Below the pieces are notes generated by a model that saw only the letters and a list, made by a program, of their open reading frames with translations, was not told where the DNA came from and made no database searches. 22,400 nucleotides of DNA from ZC4RG35 sp964388105. Its GTDB lineage: Bacteria; Actinomycetota; Acidimicrobiia; Spongiisociales; ZC4RG35. Made by a program: the position numbers and the translations under genes. Shown piece by piece: positions 1 to 7,723 of the stretch. Numbering within the stretch: the first letter of the stretch is position 1; the number at the start of each line of letters is the position of its first letter. The DNA lies in contig CAYLYQ010000035.1 of assembly GCA_964388105.1 (NCBI GenBank), positions 1 through 22,400 of the forward strand. The letters are read 5' to 3'.

Positions 1-779
1 GCCAGTTGCCTCGATTGCGCGACCAGGCGGCCGGACGGGTCCCACATCTCGACGTCCTCCTCCAGCCATCCGCCGGTGATGTGGCGGGTGTGAACCCGGG
101 ACTTGACGATCTCGTGCGGTCCCGGGTCGCGGACGTAGACGCTGATGTCGATCGTGGGGGTCCAGCCCATCGGCAGGTTGGCCGTGAACACCGCCGGTGG
201 GAAGGCGTCAGCCCCCAGTACCAGTCCGTACGGGTCGAGTTGCTCGCCCTCGAGCAGGCGGAACCAGCCCCTGATCTCCGGCTTGCGGCCTTCTGCCTCT
301 TCGCCGAACTTCAGGTCCTCGGGCCTGATGAGGATCTCGACCTGTCTGGCGAAGGGCGGAGGCAGTGGCGCGTCCCCTTCGGGCAGCAGGCGCAGGCACT
401 GTTCCGCAGGTGGGATGGCCGGTATCTCCTCATAGGAAGCGTCCACCGGCACTCCCATTCCGGGCACGGTGAAGGTGGCGTGGGCGACGAACAGGGTGCG
501 ACCTCCTTGAGACATCCGACCCTGCAGCGTTGTCGTCCCCCGTCCCGTCTTGACGACGTCGACGTCGATGTCCGCGGGCCCGGGACGGCCGGGGTTGAGG
601 AAGCGCGCCGAGATCGACACGAGGTCCCGGCCCGGGGACTCCTCACCCATCGCCCGGGCCAGGGTGGCGAGGAGATACCCGCCGTTGGTGATTCCGAAAA
701 TGTCCCAGTCGGGCTGGATGTCCGCGGTGTACACCCCTTCGCCGACTGGCTGCACCGCGCTGGCTTCGCTGAACTTCAT
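1..779 (-). CDS. Thioesterase family protein (hotdog-fold, 4HBT_3/TesB-like), C-terminal end cut by window
   Basis: The frame reads from ATG at 779 and is still open at base 1, giving about 259 residues. It resembles actinobacterial acyl-CoA thioesterase-like proteins with two tandem hotdog domains. An N-terminal hotdog helix motif, ITNGGYLLA, lies at residues 30-38, and a second half carries a WTPTIDISVYVRD strand and a C-terminal SRQLA typical of the family end. Probably only a few residues are missing. The presumed reaction is hydrolysis of a fatty or aromatic acyl-CoA, but the substrate cannot be read from sequence. The start overlaps the purM stop as ATGA, so the gene is almost certainly translated with the purine operon although no purine role is known. 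The family is fairly secure, the function much less so. Confidence 0.82.
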   Translation of the reverse strand, partial: MKFSEASAVQPVGEGVYTADIQPDWDIFGITNGGYLLATLARAMGEESPGRDLVSISARFLNPGRPGPADIDVDVVKTGRGTTTLQGRMSQGGRTLFVAHATFTVPGMGVPVDASYEEIPAIPPAEQCLRLLPEGDAPLPPPFARQVEILIRPEDLKFGEEAEGRKPEIRGWFRLLEGEQLDPYGLVLGADAFPPAVFTANLPMGWTPTIDISVYVRDPGPHEIVKSRVHTRHITGGWLEEDVEMWDPSGRLVAQSRQL

Positions 780-1738
780 CTCAGGGTCACTCCCGATCCG
801 GCGACGACCTCCCCGATCACAGAACCGCCGAGCCCAACGACTTCTTCCGCCGCCTCCCCGTCGACCACCAGACAGAACCCGATACCCATGTTGAACACCT
901 CGAACATCTCGGCGCGGGGAACCCCCCGCTCCTCGATCAGGTCGAACACCGGTGGGCGGGACCAGGTTGCGGTGTCGATCACCGCGCCGATCCCGTCGGG
1001 AAGTGCCCGGGGCAGGTTGCCAGGGATCCCTCCGCCGGTGATGTGCGCCGCCGAACGGACGGCGCCGGTGGCCACCGCTTCGAGGACCAGAGGCGAGTAG
1101 ATCACCGAAGGCTCCAAGAGGAGGTCGAAGTGCTCCTCGACCGCATCGCCCAGAATCCGCCGCACCAGTGAGAAGCCGTTCGACCTCAGATTCGGTGACG
1201 GCAGCCCGACGATGACGTCGCCAACCCGAACCCGGGCCGGCGACAGCTGCTCCCCGTCCTCCACGATCCCCAGGGCGGCCGCGGCCAGATCCACGGCGTC
1301 GGGCTCCATCACCCCCGGGTGCTCGGCGGTCTCACCGCCCAGCAGCGCACAGCCGGCCTCGGCGCATGCAGCCGCGATGGAAGCCACGATCCTCCGGTCC
1401 CGGTCGCCGTCGAGCCGCCCCACCGCCATGTAATCGACCAGGGCCAGCGGTCTCGCCCCGGAGGCCGCCAGGTCGTCCACGCACATCGCCACCAGGTCCC
1501 AACCGACCCCCTCCCAACGGCCGGCACGGCGGGCGATCTCGAGTTTCGTGCCCACCCCGTCGGTGGTCATCATCAGAACCGGGCTGCGGTAACCCGCCGG
1601 GATCTTGATCCCGGCGGCAAAGCCACCGAAAGCACCGACCACATCGGGGCCCCAGGTTGAAGTGACGGCGTCGGCGATACGTTCGACGTGGGCCTCGGCC
1701 CCCTCGAGGTCGACCCCCGCCCCCCGGTAGGAGGTCAT
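776..1738 (-). CDS. purM: Phosphoribosylformylglycinamidine cyclo-ligase (AIR synthetase)
   Basis: PurM closes the imidazole ring: FGAM plus ATP gives AIR, step 5 of purine synthesis, in the cytoplasm. The 320-residue length is slightly short of the usual 330-350. Visible hallmarks are the N-terminal SYRGAGVD segment, TTDGVGTK near residue 60, MCVDDLAASGA, LLGGETAEHPG, LPSPNLRSNGFSLVRR and HITGGGIPGNLPR. The usual AGFCVG segment after the ETAE motif reads DLAAAALG here, a mild divergence. ATG at 1738 is chosen because it overlaps the purF stop as ATGA and begins at the conserved N terminus. A longer upstream reading of the same frame lies inside purF and is not coding. Its substrate is made by PurLQS, encoded upstream in the same operon. 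Confidence 0.96.
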   Translation of the reverse strand: MTSYRGAGVDLEGAEAHVERIADAVTSTWGPDVVGAFGGFAAGIKIPAGYRSPVLMMTTDGVGTKLEIARRAGRWEGVGWDLVAMCVDDLAASGARPLALVDYMAVGRLDGDRDRRIVASIAAACAEAGCALLGGETAEHPGVMEPDAVDLAAAALGIVEDGEQLSPARVRVGDVIVGLPSPNLRSNGFSLVRRILGDAVEEHFDLLLEPSVIYSPLVLEAVATGAVRSAAHITGGGIPGNLPRALPDGIGAVIDTATWSRPPVFDLIEERGVPRAEMFEVFNMGIGFCLVVDGEAAEEVVGLGGSVIGEVVAGSGVTLR

Positions 1739-3132
1739 GAGCGTTCCAGCTGGAACTTGTCGGCGTCCTCGGGGATGTCCGTCGGGTACTCGCCCGAGAG
1801 GCAGGCGGTGCAGAAGCCCGCGTCGGCGACCCCGGTGGCCTCCAACAGCCCCTCCAGCGACAGGTAGCCGAGCGTGTCGGCGCCGACAGTCTCCCGGATC
1901 TCGTCCACGCCCATGTGGGCGGCGATGAGTGTCGACCGGTCGGCGGTGTCCATCCCGTAGAAGCAGGGCCAGCGATACGGCGGTGACGAGATCCGGAGAT
2001 GGACTTCGAGGGCCCCTGCTTCCCGCACCATCTCGACCAGCTTGCGGGTGGTGGACCCCCGGACGATGGAATCGTCCACGAGGACCACCCGCTTCCCCTC
2101 GAGGCTCTCGGGGATCGGGTTCAGCTTCAGCTTGATTCCGCGATCGCGCAGCATCTGGGTGGGCTCGATGAAGGTCCGCCCCACGTACCGGTTCTTCACC
2201 AGACCGTCGTGATAGGGGATGCCGGAGGCGGCAGCGAAGCCCTGGGCCGCCGGTATCCCCGACTCGGGGACCGGGATGACCGCGTCGGCGTCCACCGGAT
2301 GCTCGTCGGCGAGACGGCGTCCCATGGCGGTGCGAGCCGCGTGGATGCTCCGCCCGTACATCTGGCTGTCGGGACGGGCGAAGTAGACGAACTCGAAGAG
2401 GCAAAGACCGGGCTTGACCGCATCGAATGGGTGGTAGCTGTGGACACCGGCGGCGTCGATGACGACCATCTCGCCCGCTTCCACCTCCCGCACGAACCGG
2501 GCGCCGACCAGGTCGAGAGCCGCTGTCTCGGACGCCAGCACCCAGCCGCCGTCCGGAAGCGATCCCAGGCAGAGGGGGCGGAAACCGTTGGGGTCGCGCA
2601 GGCCGATGATTCGCCCCTGGTCCATCAGCACCAGCGAGAAGGCCCCCTTCCACCCGGGCGCCACCTGGTGCAGGGCCATTTCCAGGCCCCGCCCGTCGCT
2701 GCGGTCGTCGTCGATGGCCCGGGCCAGATCCTCGGCCATGAGGTCGGAGTCGGTCGTGGCCCCGGTGATCCCCAGCCGGGTGGCCAGTTCGGCGGTGTTG
2801 GTCAGGTTGCCGTTGTGCCCCAGGGCGATCGAGGTGTTCCCGGCCTGACGGTGCACCGGTTGGGCGTTGGACCAGGTGTTGGAACCCGTGGTCGAGTAGC
2901 GGGTGTGGCCGATGCCCAGATGGCCGTCGAGCCCGGCGAGAGACGACTCCTCGAAGACCTGGGCGACCAGGCCGAGATCCTTGTAGACGGTGACGGTTTC
3001 GCCGTTGGAGGTGGCGATCCCCGCCGATTCCTGCCCACGGTGCTGCAGGGCGAAGAGGCCGAAGTAGATCAGGTGCGAGACGCGCTGGGTGACCGAGTAC
3101 GCCGCAAACACACCGCAGGCCTCACCGGGCAC
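1735..3132 (-). other. purF: PurF moiety with candidate internal GTG start
   Basis: The in-frame GTG at 3132-3130 would give a 465-residue PurF of normal family length, beginning V/M-P-G-E-A-Cys6. A five-residue leader before the catalytic cysteine fits known short PurF propeptides. A purine-rich GGAGGAGG tract precedes it, but about 23 nt away, too far for a good ribosome binding site. Whether this start is used is unknown. It is listed separately so the two possible products, the fusion and free PurF, are not confused. Confidence 0.5.
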
Positions 3133-3705
3133 ACCGTCATCGTAGGCCGCCACCGCCTCCTCCAAGGAGGCCGGGTCGTCCACCGAATGCCAGCTGCGCC
3201 CATCCTCGCCCCAGGCCGCCCACTCGTCCGGCGTCACCGGACGGAACGAGACCCGATCCAGCAGGCTCTGCAGCGAGCCGCCGTTTCCGAGCTCCTCACG
3301 GGCGATTCCGGCCAGGGTGGCTGGATACAAGGCGCAGGTCACCTGGCGGGTCCCGTGTCCGTCGACTGGCACCACCGGCATGTCACCGGCAAGGTCGATG
3401 ATCCCGGCGAGTGTCTCGGACCGGACGAAGGGGTTGTCGACGGCGATGAGGAGGACCTGATCGGCCTCGGTCTTCTCCAGGGCGGTCGCCAGCCCCGCGA
3501 GGGGGCCAGAGCCCGTACCGGTGTCAGGCCAGCTCTCCAGACCGTCCCGTTCCGGTCCCAGCACCACCACGCGGTCACAAACGGGGGAGGCGGCGGCAAC
3601 GACACGGTCGAGCATGGTTTGCCCGCCCACCGCCACCTCCGCCTTGTCCCGGCCCATGCGGCTGCTGGTCCCGCCGGCGAGGATGGCGCCAAGTACCGAG
3701 GTCAT
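1735..3705 (-). CDS. purF: In-frame fusion: MobA-like nucleotidyltransferase domain plus PurF (amidophosphoribosyltransferase)
   Basis: One uninterrupted frame of 656 residues. Residues 1 to about 188 are a complete MobA-type NTP transferase: LAGGTSSRMGRDKA at 9-22, GPLAGL, an Asp in VDNPF where the family has its metal-binding Asp, and a typical SVDDPASLEEA end. PurF follows with no linker. Its nucleophile is Cys197 (GEACGVFAAY), then the glutaminase QHRGQESAGI segment, the PRPP loop VVLVDDSIVRGSTT, and four cysteines (435, 581, 632, 635) in the Bacillus-type Fe-S cluster contexts. PurF makes phosphoribosylamine from PRPP and glutamine; MobA normally attaches GMP to molybdopterin. PurF needs Cys as its N-terminal residue, so either the MobA domain is cleaved off like a giant propeptide or PurF also starts at the internal GTG at 3132 (product MPGEAC..., 465 residues). 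ATG 3705 overlaps the purL stop as ATGA. Domain calls are strong; the mature form is inference. Confidence 0.93.
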   Translation of the reverse strand: MTSVLGAILAGGTSSRMGRDKAEVAVGGQTMLDRVVAAASPVCDRVVVLGPERDGLESWPDTGTGSGPLAGLATALEKTEADQVLLIAVDNPFVRSETLAGIIDLAGDMPVVPVDGHGTRQVTCALYPATLAGIAREELGNGGSLQSLLDRVSFRPVTPDEWAAWGEDGRSWHSVDDPASLEEAVAAYDDGVPGEACGVFAAYSVTQRVSHLIYFGLFALQHRGQESAGIATSNGETVTVYKDLGLVAQVFEESSLAGLDGHLGIGHTRYSTTGSNTWSNAQPVHRQAGNTSIALGHNGNLTNTAELATRLGITGATTDSDLMAEDLARAIDDDRSDGRGLEMALHQVAPGWKGAFSLVLMDQGRIIGLRDPNGFRPLCLGSLPDGGWVLASETAALDLVGARFVREVEAGEMVVIDAAGVHSYHPFDAVKPGLCLFEFVYFARPDSQMYGRSIHAARTAMGRRLADEHPVDADAVIPVPESGIPAAQGFAAASGIPYHDGLVKNRYVGRTFIEPTQMLRDRGIKLKLNPIPESLEGKRVVLVDDSIVRGSTTRKLVEMVREAGALEVHLRISSPPYRWPCFYGMDTADRSTLIAAHMGVDEIRETVGADTLGYLSLEGLLEATGVADAGFCTACLSGEYPTDIPEDADKFQLERS

Positions 3706-5855
3706 CGACTCAGAGCCTCGGGAAGGGCTTGGTGCCAGGCATCCGCCAGGGTGGACACGGCCACCGTCTCTTCGCCGAGCACCAAGGCGTCTCCGCCCAT
3801 GAACCCGATGCGACGGCCCAACGGAGGTGGGTCCCATCCGGGATCGACGACGGCGACGAACCGGTGCGGGTCCTCACTGAAGAGCTCCGCCGTGCCCGTC
3901 ACCTCGAGCGTGGCGCCGACGCCGGAGGCGATGCAGATCTCGGCCAGGGCCACTGCCAGGCCGCCGTCGGAGATGTCATGGAGCACCGGGGCGACATGTG
4001 CCATCCGCAGCGCCTCGTCGATCACCGCCAGGCCCGTGTCGGTCTGGGCGGCCGTGGGGCGGCCCCTTGCCGGACCTGCCAGACGCTCCAGATAGCTCCC
4101 CGCGAAGTTGTCGGAGGCCTCGGGCCCGATCAGCCAGATCTCCATCCCGGCTTCGGCCCGAACGAGGCGGGGCGGTCTGACCGGCATCGGATCGGCCAGT
4201 CCCAGCATCCCGACCACCGGAGTGGGGTTGATGTCGGCGCCGTCGGTCTCGTTGTAGAGGGAGACGTTGCCGCCCACCACGGGGACGCCCAACGCCTCGC
4301 ATGCCTCCGAGATGCCGGCCACGGTCTCCGTGAGCTGCCACATGACCTCGGGCTTTTCGGGGTTGCCCAGGTTGAGGTTGTCGACGACCGCCATCGGACG
4401 GGCGCCGGTGACGGCGATGTTCAGCGCCGCCTCCCAGACCAGTCGGGCGGCTCCCCGCCGTGGGTCGAGGAGGCAGAGGCGGCCGTTGCCGTCGGTGGAT
4501 GCGGCCAGCCCCTTGTCGGTCCCCTCCACCCTGATGAGGGCGCCGTCGGCGCCCGGGCCGACGGCGGTGTTGAGGAACAGCATGTGGTCGTACTGGGTAT
4601 GGGCCCACGCCGACGACCCGACCCCCGGATGGGAGAGGAGCGAGAGGAGGGTTTCAACGGCAGGCAGGTCATTGGGCCGGTAGGGCTCGGCCCACAATCC
4701 CGCGAGCCACTCCGGTCGGGCGACGGGCCGGTGGTATCGCGGTGCGAGGTCAGCGAGCGATGCGGCCGGAACGTCCGCCACTTCCTCGCCGTGGTGGGTG
4801 ATCACCAGCCGATCGTCGGCCCGGACCGTGCCGATCACCGACGCGTCGATCTCCCAGTGGTCGGCCACTGCCAGCACCTCGTCGACCAGTTCGGGGCGCA
4901 CGAACGCCAGCATCCGCTCCTGGGACTCCGACATCAGGATCTCGGGAGCGGTCATCCCCTGTTCTCGGAGGTGCACGCGGTCGAGGTCGACATCCATCCC
5001 CAGCCCGGCCCGTCCTGCGGGCTCCGAGGTGGCGCACGACAAGCCCGCGGCGCCGAGGTCCTGGATCCCGGCGACGAGGTCCCGCCGGTACAGCTCCAGG
5101 CAGGCCTCGATCAGCTTCTTCTCCTCGAAGGGGTCTCCGACCTGGACACTGGGCCGCTTCTCGGCGGCGGCGTCGTCGAACGAGGCGGAGGCGAGGACCG
5201 ATGCCCCGCCGATGCCGTCGCGTCCGGTGGCGGCGCCGAGGAGCACTGCCACGTTCCCGGCCTCGCCTGCGGTCCCCAGGACGAGCTGTTCCTTGCGGAG
5301 GAGGCCGAGGCACATCACGTTCACCAGCGGGTTGCCGGCGTAGGAGTCGTCGAACTCGATCTCCCCGCCGACGGTGGGGACACCGACCGCGTTGCCGTAT
5401 CCGGCGATCCCGCCCACCACCCCCTTGAACAGGTAGCGGTTGCGGGGGTCGTCGAGCGACCCGAACCGGATCTGGTCCCAGAGAGCGATCGGGCGGGCGC
5501 CCATCGTGAAGACGTCGCGGAGAATGCCACCCACGCCCGTGGCCGCCCCCTGGTACGGCTCCACGAACGACGGGTGGTTGTGGCTCTCGATGCGGATCGC
5601 GGCCAGCCATCCGTCACCGATGTCGACGACACCTGCGTTCTCGCCCGGGCCGACCACCACCCACGGCGCCTCGGTCGGGAACCGGCCCAGGTGAACACGG
5701 GACGACTTGTACGAGCAGTGCTCGGACCACATGACGGAGTACATCGCCAGTTCGGCCGGCCGGGGCTCCCGTCCCAGGATCGACACCACCGAGTCGTACT
5801 CGGCGTCGGTCATCCCGAGCTGGATGTGTGCCGGCGGGGTGCCGAGGGCGGTCAC
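3702..5855 (-). CDS. purL: Phosphoribosylformylglycinamidine synthase, large subunit
   Basis: This is the ATP-dependent synthetase subunit of FGAM synthase (FGAR plus glutamine plus ATP to FGAM, step 4). At 717 residues it is the small PurL type that works with separate PurQ and PurS, both encoded immediately upstream. Hallmarks include MYSVMWSEHCSYKSSR near residue 40, ESHNHPSFVEPYQGAATGVGG, a PTVGGEIEFDDSY segment, VGDPFEEKKLIEA, QDLGAAGLSCATSE, SESQERML, VVDNLNLGNPEKP and VPVVGGNVSLYNE. The start is GTG at 5855, which overlaps the purQ stop as GTGA and precedes the conserved N terminus by a normal distance. No frameshift or missing catalytic segment is seen. Confidence 0.97.
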   Translation of the reverse strand: MTALGTPPAHIQLGMTDAEYDSVVSILGREPRPAELAMYSVMWSEHCSYKSSRVHLGRFPTEAPWVVVGPGENAGVVDIGDGWLAAIRIESHNHPSFVEPYQGAATGVGGILRDVFTMGARPIALWDQIRFGSLDDPRNRYLFKGVVGGIAGYGNAVGVPTVGGEIEFDDSYAGNPLVNVMCLGLLRKEQLVLGTAGEAGNVAVLLGAATGRDGIGGASVLASASFDDAAAEKRPSVQVGDPFEEKKLIEACLELYRRDLVAGIQDLGAAGLSCATSEPAGRAGLGMDVDLDRVHLREQGMTAPEILMSESQERMLAFVRPELVDEVLAVADHWEIDASVIGTVRADDRLVITHHGEEVADVPAASLADLAPRYHRPVARPEWLAGLWAEPYRPNDLPAVETLLSLLSHPGVGSSAWAHTQYDHMLFLNTAVGPGADGALIRVEGTDKGLAASTDGNGRLCLLDPRRGAARLVWEAALNIAVTGARPMAVVDNLNLGNPEKPEVMWQLTETVAGISEACEALGVPVVGGNVSLYNETDGADINPTPVVGMLGLADPMPVRPPRLVRAEAGMEIWLIGPEASDNFAGSYLERLAGPARGRPTAAQTDTGLAVIDEALRMAHVAPVLHDISDGGLAVALAEICIASGVGATLEVTGTAELFSEDPHRFVAVVDPGWDPPPLGRRIGFMGGDALVLGEETVAVSTLADAWHQALPEALSR

Positions 5856-6505
5856 GCCGGGACCGTCGACCGCAAGGACCGAACGAATCCCTCGAGCAGG
5901 ACCAGGCCGTCCTCAGAGCCAAGGAGCGCGTCCGATGCCCGCTCGGGGTGGGGCATGATCCCGACCACGTTGCCTGCCTCGTTGGCCACGGCGGCGGCGC
6001 GGTCCTGGGATCCGTTGGGATCGTCGACGTATCTGACTGCCACCCGTCCCGCGCGGGACGGGTCGACCCAATTGCCCTCGTAAGAGTTGAGCGGGATGCG
6101 GAGCACCTGCCCGGGCTCGGCTGCCGCCGTGAGGACGGTTCCGGTGTCGACCACCTCGACCTCGACGAACTTGCAGATGAAGGCGAGGTCGCGGTTGGCG
6201 ATCAGGGCGCCGGGCAAGAGCCCGGCCTCGCACAGGATCTGGAACCCGTTGCAGATCCCGAGGATCGGCCGTCCCTCTGATGCCATGCGTCGCACCGGCG
6301 TCATGATCGGGGAGAGGCGGGCGATGGCGCCCGTGCGGAGGGCGTCGCCGTGGGCGAATCCGCCGGGGAGGACCACGCCGTCGAAGCCGTCGAGGTCGGT
6401 CTCCCGGTGCCACACCAGCTCGGGCTCGGCTCCCAGCGATCTCAGTGCCCGGACCGCGTCGTGCTCGCAGTTGGAGCCCGGGAACACGGCAACGGCGACC
6501 CTCAT
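5852..6505 (-). CDS. purQ: Phosphoribosylformylglycinamidine synthase, glutamine amidotransferase subunit
   Basis: PurQ releases ammonia from glutamine and passes it to PurL. It is a 217-residue class I (triad) amidotransferase. The nucleophile is Cys85 in GICNGFQIL, and the His/Glu pair is H186 and E188 in MPHPERA. The N terminus VAVAVFPGSNCEHD and VLPGGFAHGD are family-typical. The segment that often reads AHGEGNY is NSYEGNW here, a tolerated-looking substitution. ATG 6505 overlaps the purS stop as ATGA. Glutamine for this enzyme would come from GlnA, encoded at the other end of the window. Confidence 0.97.
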   Translation of the reverse strand: MRVAVAVFPGSNCEHDAVRALRSLGAEPELVWHRETDLDGFDGVVLPGGFAHGDALRTGAIARLSPIMTPVRRMASEGRPILGICNGFQILCEAGLLPGALIANRDLAFICKFVEVEVVDTGTVLTAAAEPGQVLRIPLNSYEGNWVDPSRAGRVAVRYVDDPNGSQDRAAAVANEAGNVVGIMPHPERASDALLGSEDGLVLLEGFVRSLRSTVPA

Positions 6506-6744
6506 CCCAGGATCTCCACCTCGAAGTCCTCGAGTACGGGGTTGGCCAGGATCTGGCGGCACATCTCGGCCACCCGCTCGGTGACTTCGGCCGGGTCGTT
6601 CCCCTCCACCTCGAGGTCGATGACCCGGTTCATCCGCACCTCGGTCACTTCTTCGAACCCGAGCTCGTGGAGGGCTCTCAGCACGGTGGTCCCCTCCGGG
6701 TCGGCGATCTCGGCCCGCCGGTCGATGGAGACGCGAACTCTCAT
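6502..6744 (-). CDS. purS: Phosphoribosylformylglycinamidine synthase subunit PurS
   Basis: This 80-residue protein bridges PurL and PurQ in the FGAM synthase complex. The N terminus MRVRVSIDRRAEIADPEGTT, the central LHELGFEEVTEVRMNRVIDLEVEG and the C-terminal ANPVLEDFEVEI match PurS closely in sequence and length. ATG 6744 overlaps the purC stop as ATGA and the gene's own stop overlaps purQ in the same way. Its placement directly before purQ and purL is the standard order in Gram-positive and archaeal purine operons. Confidence 0.96.
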   Translation of the reverse strand: MRVRVSIDRRAEIADPEGTTVLRALHELGFEEVTEVRMNRVIDLEVEGNDPAEVTERVAEMCRQILANPVLEDFEVEILG

Positions 6745-7616
6745 CTCGCCAGGTAGTCGTCGAACGACTTGCCGGTGATCCGCTCGTAGGCCTCTATGTA
6801 CCGGGCCCGGGTCCCGGCCACGATCTCGTCCGGCAGGTCGGGGGCGGGGTAGGTCTTGTCCCAGTCTTGTGTCTCCAGCCACTCCCTCACGTACTGCTTG
6901 TCGTACGAGGGCACGTCCGATCCCGGATGCCACTGGTCGGCCGGCCAGTAACGGGAGGAGTCGGGGGTGAGGACTTCGTCGATCAGCAGCAGCTCGTCGC
7001 CGGCGAATCCGAACTCGAACTTGGTGTCGGCCAGGATCACGCCGCGCTCCGCGGCGTAGTCGGAGGCGCGCTGATAGATGTCGAGCGACCGGCGCCGGAG
7101 CTCGGTGTAAAGGTCGTCGCCGAGCATCTCCCGCGTCGTCGCCTCATCGATGTTGATGTCGTGGCCCGACGACTCCTTGGTGGCCGGCGTGAAGATCGGC
7201 TCCGGAAGCTTGTCGGCGAGCTGCAGGCCAGAAGGGAGGTGCTCTGTGGTCGGCCCGCCACCGTCCCGGTACTCCCGCCACGAGGAGCCGTACAGGTAGC
7301 CGCGGACGACACATTCGACGGGGATGACCTCGGCCTTGCGCACTACCATGGCCCGGCCCTGGAGCCAGCCGAGGTTCCCGTCGCCGATCTCGGGAACCGT
7401 GGTCAGGTCGGCGGTCAGGAGGTGGTTCGGAGTGTCCAGGAGATCGAAGAAGTGGAGGCTGAGCCCGGTGAGCACTTTCCCCTTGTCGGGGATCTCCTGG
7501 GTCAGGATGACGTCGTAGGCCGAGATCCGATCCGTGGCGACAAACAGGAGGCGGTCGTCGTCGATCTGGTAGATCTCCCGCACCTTGCCCGATGCGATGT
7601 GGGGTAGGGCCAGCAC
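6741..7616 (-). CDS. purC: Phosphoribosylaminoimidazole-succinocarboxamide synthase (SAICAR synthetase)
   Basis: PurC ligates aspartate to CAIR using ATP, giving SAICAR. From GTG 7616 it is 291 residues, the usual length for the longer PurC type. Motifs in order: SGKVREIYQIDDDRLLFVATDRISAYD at the N terminus (read in two adjacent blocks), VECVVRGYLYGSSW, PIFTPATKESSGHDINI, LADTKFEFG and DEVLTPDSSRYWPAD. A longer reading to an ATG at 7697 adds a low-complexity Arg-rich tail with no family similarity and crosses the promoter, so GTG 7616 is preferred. A TACGAT hexamer lies 8 nt before that GTG, so the mRNA is probably leaderless. This is the first gene of the seven-gene operon. Confidence 0.95.
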   Translation of the reverse strand: MLALPHIASGKVREIYQIDDDRLLFVATDRISAYDVILTQEIPDKGKVLTGLSLHFFDLLDTPNHLLTADLTTVPEIGDGNLGWLQGRAMVVRKAEVIPVECVVRGYLYGSSWREYRDGGGPTTEHLPSGLQLADKLPEPIFTPATKESSGHDINIDEATTREMLGDDLYTELRRRSLDIYQRASDYAAERGVILADTKFEFGFAGDELLLIDEVLTPDSSRYWPADQWHPGSDVPSYDKQYVREWLETQDWDKTYPAPDLPDEIVAGTRARYIEAYERITGKSFDDYLAR

Positions 7617-7624
7617 GTGTCCGG

Positions 7625-7630
7625 ATCGTA
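7625..7630 (-). promoter_or_regulatory. Putative -10 element for the purC operon (TACGAT)
   Basis: Read on the minus strand, TACGAT ends 8 nt before the purC GTG, so transcription would begin at or next to the start codon. No convincing -35 hexamer and no Shine-Dalgarno are visible. The spacing matches several other genes in this window. Confidence 0.55.
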
Positions 7631-7672
7631 GCCGACCGTCGGAGTTGGCCCGAAAGGGGCGAAGTTCCCTGT

Positions 7673-7686
7673 CGCGGGCTCCCGCG
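7673..7686. promoter_or_regulatory. GC-rich inverted repeat in the purC/CBS divergent region
   Basis: CGCGGG-CT-CCCGCG is a 6+6 bp inverted repeat between the divergent starts of purC (7616) and the CBS gene (7724). It could be an operator or a small 5'-UTR hairpin of the CBS gene, but such palindromes arise easily at this GC content. Confidence 0.25.
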
Positions 7687-7709
7687 TGATGCCACACTTG
7701 TCGAAGCGA

Positions 7710-7715
7710 AAGGAG
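7710..7715 (+). promoter_or_regulatory. Ribosome binding site of the CBS-BON gene (AAGGAG)
   Basis: AAGGAG lies 8 nt before ATG 7724 and fixes that start over in-frame upstream alternatives. It is one of only two clear Shine-Dalgarno sequences in the window. Confidence 0.8.
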
Positions 7716-7723
7716 AGCAGAGC

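Noticed and set aside
1999..4095. Long plus-strand open frame antisense to purF and purL
   Set aside because: It is Gly/Val/Arg/His-rich without family motifs, and the opposite strand encodes unmistakable PurF and PurL. Long antisense frames are expected at this GC content.
5969..5998. PurQ substitution of the usual AHGEGNY segment by NSYEGNW as a sign of inactivation
   Set aside because: The catalytic Cys85, His186 and Glu188 are all present and this segment varies among PurQ proteins.
3729..6083. Long (about 784-residue) plus-strand open frame antisense to purL and purQ
   Set aside because: Composition is that of an antisense shadow, with no recognisable domain, while purL and purQ motifs fill the other strand.
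7617..7697. Upstream extension of PurC to an ATG at 7697
   Set aside because: The extra residues are unlike PurC and would include the TACGAT promoter element; GTG 7616 fits the family N terminus.
7617..7723. Possible purine riboswitch before purC
   Set aside because: The predicted purC transcript is leaderless, and no conserved purine-aptamer core is visible in the 107-bp region.
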